In this document: positions 62,126 to 64,000 of the stretch, one piece after another
How positions within the stretch are numbered: position 1 is the first letter of the stretch
How the letters are laid out: every line of letters starts with the position of its first letter
NCBI RefSeq assembly: GCF_002742635.1
Contig: NZ_PEGF01000001.1
Coordinates: 744,001 to 808,000 of the forward strand
Length of the DNA stretch: 64,000 nt
Direction of reading: 5' to 3'
Origin: Caulobacter sp. X
Lineage (GTDB): Bacteria > Pseudomonadota > Alphaproteobacteria > Caulobacterales > Caulobacteraceae
Translations under genes and position numbers: made by a program
The notes under the pieces: generated by a model
Seen by the model: only the letters and a program-made list of their open reading frames with translations
Databases searched by the model: none
What the model was told of the DNA's origin: nothing

Positions 62126-62761
62126 TCAGTCCGTGACCAGGCCGTGCAGCAGACCGTCCAGCATCACCTTCATCAGACCCTCGGACGAGGACCAGCCGCG
62201 CGAGGGCTTGGTGATCAGCAGCGACACCAGGCCGTGGCAGCCGGCCCACAGCACCTCGGCGGCCTCGACCGCCGAGCCCGAGCGCAGGCGCCCTTGCGCG
62301 GCGATATGGTGGACCGGCTCGCTGAACTTCTCGAAGCAGCGGTCGCCCAGCGCCAAGAGGTCGGAGATCTTGTCCTGCGAGATGTGCTCGCCGGTGCTGC
62401 AGAACACCAGCTGGTAGCTGTTAGGGTTCTCGAGGGCGAACTTCATGTACGCCTCGAGCATCAGCCGCACGCGCGCCACGGGATCGATGGGCTGGGACGC
62501 GATCTCGGTATTGAGGTTCAGCAGACGCTCGATGGCGTCGTTGCTGATCTCCATCAGGATCTGGTCCTTGTCGCGGAAGTGCATGTAGAGCGCCGTCGAC
62601 GACACGCCGACCGCGTCGGCGATCTTGCGGATCGTCGCGCCCGAATAGCCTTCGGCGATGAAAATCCTCTCGGCGGCCTCCAGGATTTCGCCACGTCGCA
62701 GGTGCCCATCCCCCTTGGGCTTACGCGCGGACTTTTGAGGCTTTTTCAGAACGACCGTCAC
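62126..62761 (-). CDS. TetR-family transcriptional regulator with WHG domain
   Basis: About 211 residues from GTG 62761 (AGGGGA about ten bases upstream); a GTG at 62794 is possible. The N-terminal helix-turn-helix is ILEAAERIFIAEGYSGATIR with KIADAVGVSSTALYMHF. The C-terminal half carries WAGCHGLVSLLI, the WHG motif of the TetR_C_33 group. It lies four bases before the binding-protein gene, so it is the first gene of the ABC operon and probably controls it. The perfect palindrome at 62859-62874, just upstream, is a candidate operator. Confidence 0.88.
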   Translation of the reverse strand: MTVVLKKPQKSARKPKGDGHLRRGEILEAAERIFIAEGYSGATIRKIADAVGVSSTALYMHFRDKDQILMEISNDAIERLLNLNTEIASQPIDPVARVRLMLEAYMKFALENPNSYQLVFCSTGEHISQDKISDLLALGDRCFEKFSEPVHHIAAQGRLRSGSAVEAAEVLWAGCHGLVSLLITKPSRGWSSSEGLMKVMLDGLLHGLVTD

Positions 62762-62858
62762 GGAACTGGCTTCCCCTGCATTTCCCCACCTCACACTAAA
62801 CGGGAATCACCCAGCCGTCGCAAGAACGTGCGTTGTAGCCAATTTGGCGGCCGGTAGA

Positions 62859-62874
62859 TCTCGCGCGCGCGAGA
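62859..62874. promoter_or_regulatory. Palindrome TCTCGCGCGCGCGAGA, possible TetR operator
   Basis: A perfect 16-bp inverted repeat (TCTCGCGC/GCGCGAGA) in the 207-base gap between the TetR gene and the divergent glycosyltransferase. Its position allows control of both. The GC-alternating centre is low complexity in such a genome, which lowers the weight of the symmetry. Confidence 0.35.
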
Positions 62875-62968
62875 AAGCGTCTTAAAACGAGTGTTTTTCC
62901 ATTTGACACCTTTTGGTTGAGACATCGTTATCCACGCCGTTGGGGCGATCTGGCGTCTTGGGGCGACG

Positions 62969-64000
62969 ATGGCGCGTGAAGATAGACGGTTGGAACCGGC
63001 GCTCGCGCCGGCGGGCGGACTTGCGCCCGGAGTTCAGGGCTTTGAACTGGAGGCGGCGGCGAAGGTCTCGACGACCGCCGATCCGCGCGCATCCCTTGCA
63101 AGGGACGGCGCCCATCTGTCGTTGTCCCGAGCCCAGGCCGCGACCATAGGCGCGGCGGGTTTTGCGATCGCGGTCGCCATGGCGCTGGCGCCGACGGCCG
63201 GATTGGTCGGCGTGCACCACCTGTTCTTCGCGGTGTTTCTGCTGGGCGGACTGACTCGGCTGGCGGCCGCCTGCACGCCGCTGGCGACCAGGTCGTCGCC
63301 GCCCTTGGCCGATGAGGACCTGCCCGCCTACACGATCATCGCCCCGCTCTATCGCGAGGCCGAGGTGATCGGCGAGCTGATCGAGAACCTGGCGGCGATC
63401 GACTATCCTCGGGATCGGCTGCAGGCGCTGATCGTGCTGGAGGCCGACGACGCCCAGACCCTGGCGGCCGTCCGCGCTTTGGACCTGCCGGCCTTCGCGC
63501 AGGTGCTGATCGTCCCGCCGGGAACGCCCAAGACCAAGCCCCGCGCCTGCAACCACGCGCTTGAACGCGCCCGCGGCGACTTGGTGGTGATCTACGACGC
63601 CGAGGACATGCCCGACCCCGGCCAGCTGCGCGAAGCCGCCGCCCGTTTCGCGGCCTCCGATGAGCGCCTGGCGTGCCTGCAGGCGCCCCTGCGCATCGAA
63701 GACCCAGGCTTCTCGCTGTTCCTGCCCTCGCAGTTTCGCCTGGAATACGCCGCCCACTTCGAGGTGCTCCTGCCGGCCCTGGCGAGGTGGGGCCTGACCT
63801 TTCCGCTGGGCGGCACCAGCAATCACTTCAAGGTCGGCCCCTTGCGCCAGATCGGAGCCTGGGACGCCTATAACGTCACCGAGGACGCGGACGTCGGCTT
63901 CCGCCTCGCCGCCGCCGGCTACCGGCTGGGCGTGATCTCCAGGCCGACCTGGGAGACCGCGCCGACCACCTGGGGCCAATGGCTTCCGCAACGAGCGCGG
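62969..64000 (+). CDS. Glycosyltransferase family 2, membrane-associated (truncated by window edge)
   Basis: At least 344 residues; open at the right edge. A 60-residue variable leader precedes two hydrophobic segments (ATIGAAGFAIAVAMAL and LFFAVFLLGGLTRLAA). The GT-A domain has TIIAPLYREAEVIGELIENL, the UDP-Asp in LEADDAQ, the DxD-like YDAEDMPDP, and TEDADVGFRLAAAGYR. The final residues QWLPQRAR match the beginning of the QxxRW motif of processive cellulose-synthase-like enzymes. Its product may be an exopolysaccharide or holdfast-type glycan. Start ATG 62969 is the first in the frame after a TGA at 62918. Confidence 0.88.
   Translation, partial: MAREDRRLEPALAPAGGLAPGVQGFELEAAAKVSTTADPRASLARDGAHLSLSRAQAATIGAAGFAIAVAMALAPTAGLVGVHHLFFAVFLLGGLTRLAAACTPLATRSSPPLADEDLPAYTIIAPLYREAEVIGELIENLAAIDYPRDRLQALIVLEADDAQTLAAVRALDLPAFAQVLIVPPGTPKTKPRACNHALERARGDLVVIYDAEDMPDPGQLREAAARFAASDERLACLQAPLRIEDPGFSLFLPSQFRLEYAAHFEVLLPALARWGLTFPLGGTSNHFKVGPLRQIGAWDAYNVTEDADVGFRLAAAGYRLGVISRPTWETAPTTWGQWLPQRAR

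Noticed and set aside
62903..62931. TTGACA-N17-CGTTAT as a sigma70 promoter for the glycosyltransferase
   Set aside because: The -35 matches well but the -10 matches only three of six positions, too weak to annotate.

Overview
The window is chromosomal DNA from a high-GC alphaproteobacterium, almost certainly a Caulobacter species or a close relative. Supporting signs are an orphan MotB, a GcrA-family regulator, a DUF2336 protein, an N-terminal S-layer-type (RsaA-like) domain, a runtogether pdxJ/acpS/lepB/rnc ... era/recO block, and uniformly GC-rich third codon positions. Coding density is very high. I see no insertion sequence, prophage, CRISPR array or rRNA. One tRNA gene (Thr, TGT) is present. 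Only one stretch longer than 300 bases (about 41952-42789) lacks a gene.

Layout, left to right. (1) 1-2000: divergent biotin genes, with the 5' end of bioA on the minus strand and bioF-bioD on the plus strand. (2) 2005-8829: a 3-hydroxyisobutyrate-dehydrogenase-like gene, motB, bpt, a coupled oxidoreductase trio (quinone oxidoreductase, nitronate monooxygenase, SDR) and a secreted serine hydrolase. (3) 9030-10469: a secreted surface protein whose first ~250 residues resemble the LPS-anchoring domain of the Caulobacter S-layer protein RsaA, followed by a short RTX-like tail. It lies between two paralogous serine hydrolases, the second of which is coupled to parC. (4) 11936-22957: a housekeeping block read mainly leftward (parC, phoD, era-nat-recO, rnc, lepB, pdxJ-acpS-YCII), interrupted by a rightward Nramp-like transporter. 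(5) 23137-30462: secreted M20 amidohydrolase, pyrE, Nudix, rpoZ-spoT, folK, NYN-domain protein and family-5 uracil-DNA glycosylase. (6) 30468-37650: an apparently exported sugar-oxidation operon (SMP-30 lactonase, Gfo/Idh/MocA oxidoreductase, alpha/beta hydrolase), glpK, DUF2336, NAD kinase and an orphan Hpt protein. (7) 37647-41951: folD, a lipoprotein cytochrome c5, an FAD lactone oxidase and an ALDH7 dehydrogenase. (8) 41952-46707: repeat-rich intergenic region, tRNA-Thr, DUF188, arfB, small unknown genes, a MarR regulator, a GcrA paralogue and a lipoprotein cytochrome c. (9) 46750-52727: an RND efflux pair, an outer-membrane-type unknown and a class II aldolase. (10) 52877-55493: a coupled DUF969-DUF979-DUF2891 cassette of unknown function. 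(11) 55729-64000: a tiny membrane ORF, smpB, dapA, a lytic transglycosylase, a TetR-linked iron/cobalamin-type ABC importer and the 5' part of a family-2 glycosyltransferase.

Themes. Many adjacent genes overlap by ATGA or GTGA, so translational coupling is the main mode of co-expression. In spoT the same geometry appears with CTG in place of ATG, because no ATG, GTG or TTG exists upstream of the conserved N-terminus. Four convergent gene pairs end on the same CTAG or TTAG tetranucleotide, so both stop codons overlap. The best candidates for something not yet described are the RsaA-anchor surface protein, the DUF969-DUF979-DUF2891 membrane cassette and the GcrA paralogue with its 71-residue neighbour. 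Further candidates are the perfect 11-bp-arm palindrome before the 38-residue ORF and the structured non-coding stretch near 42127-42194.
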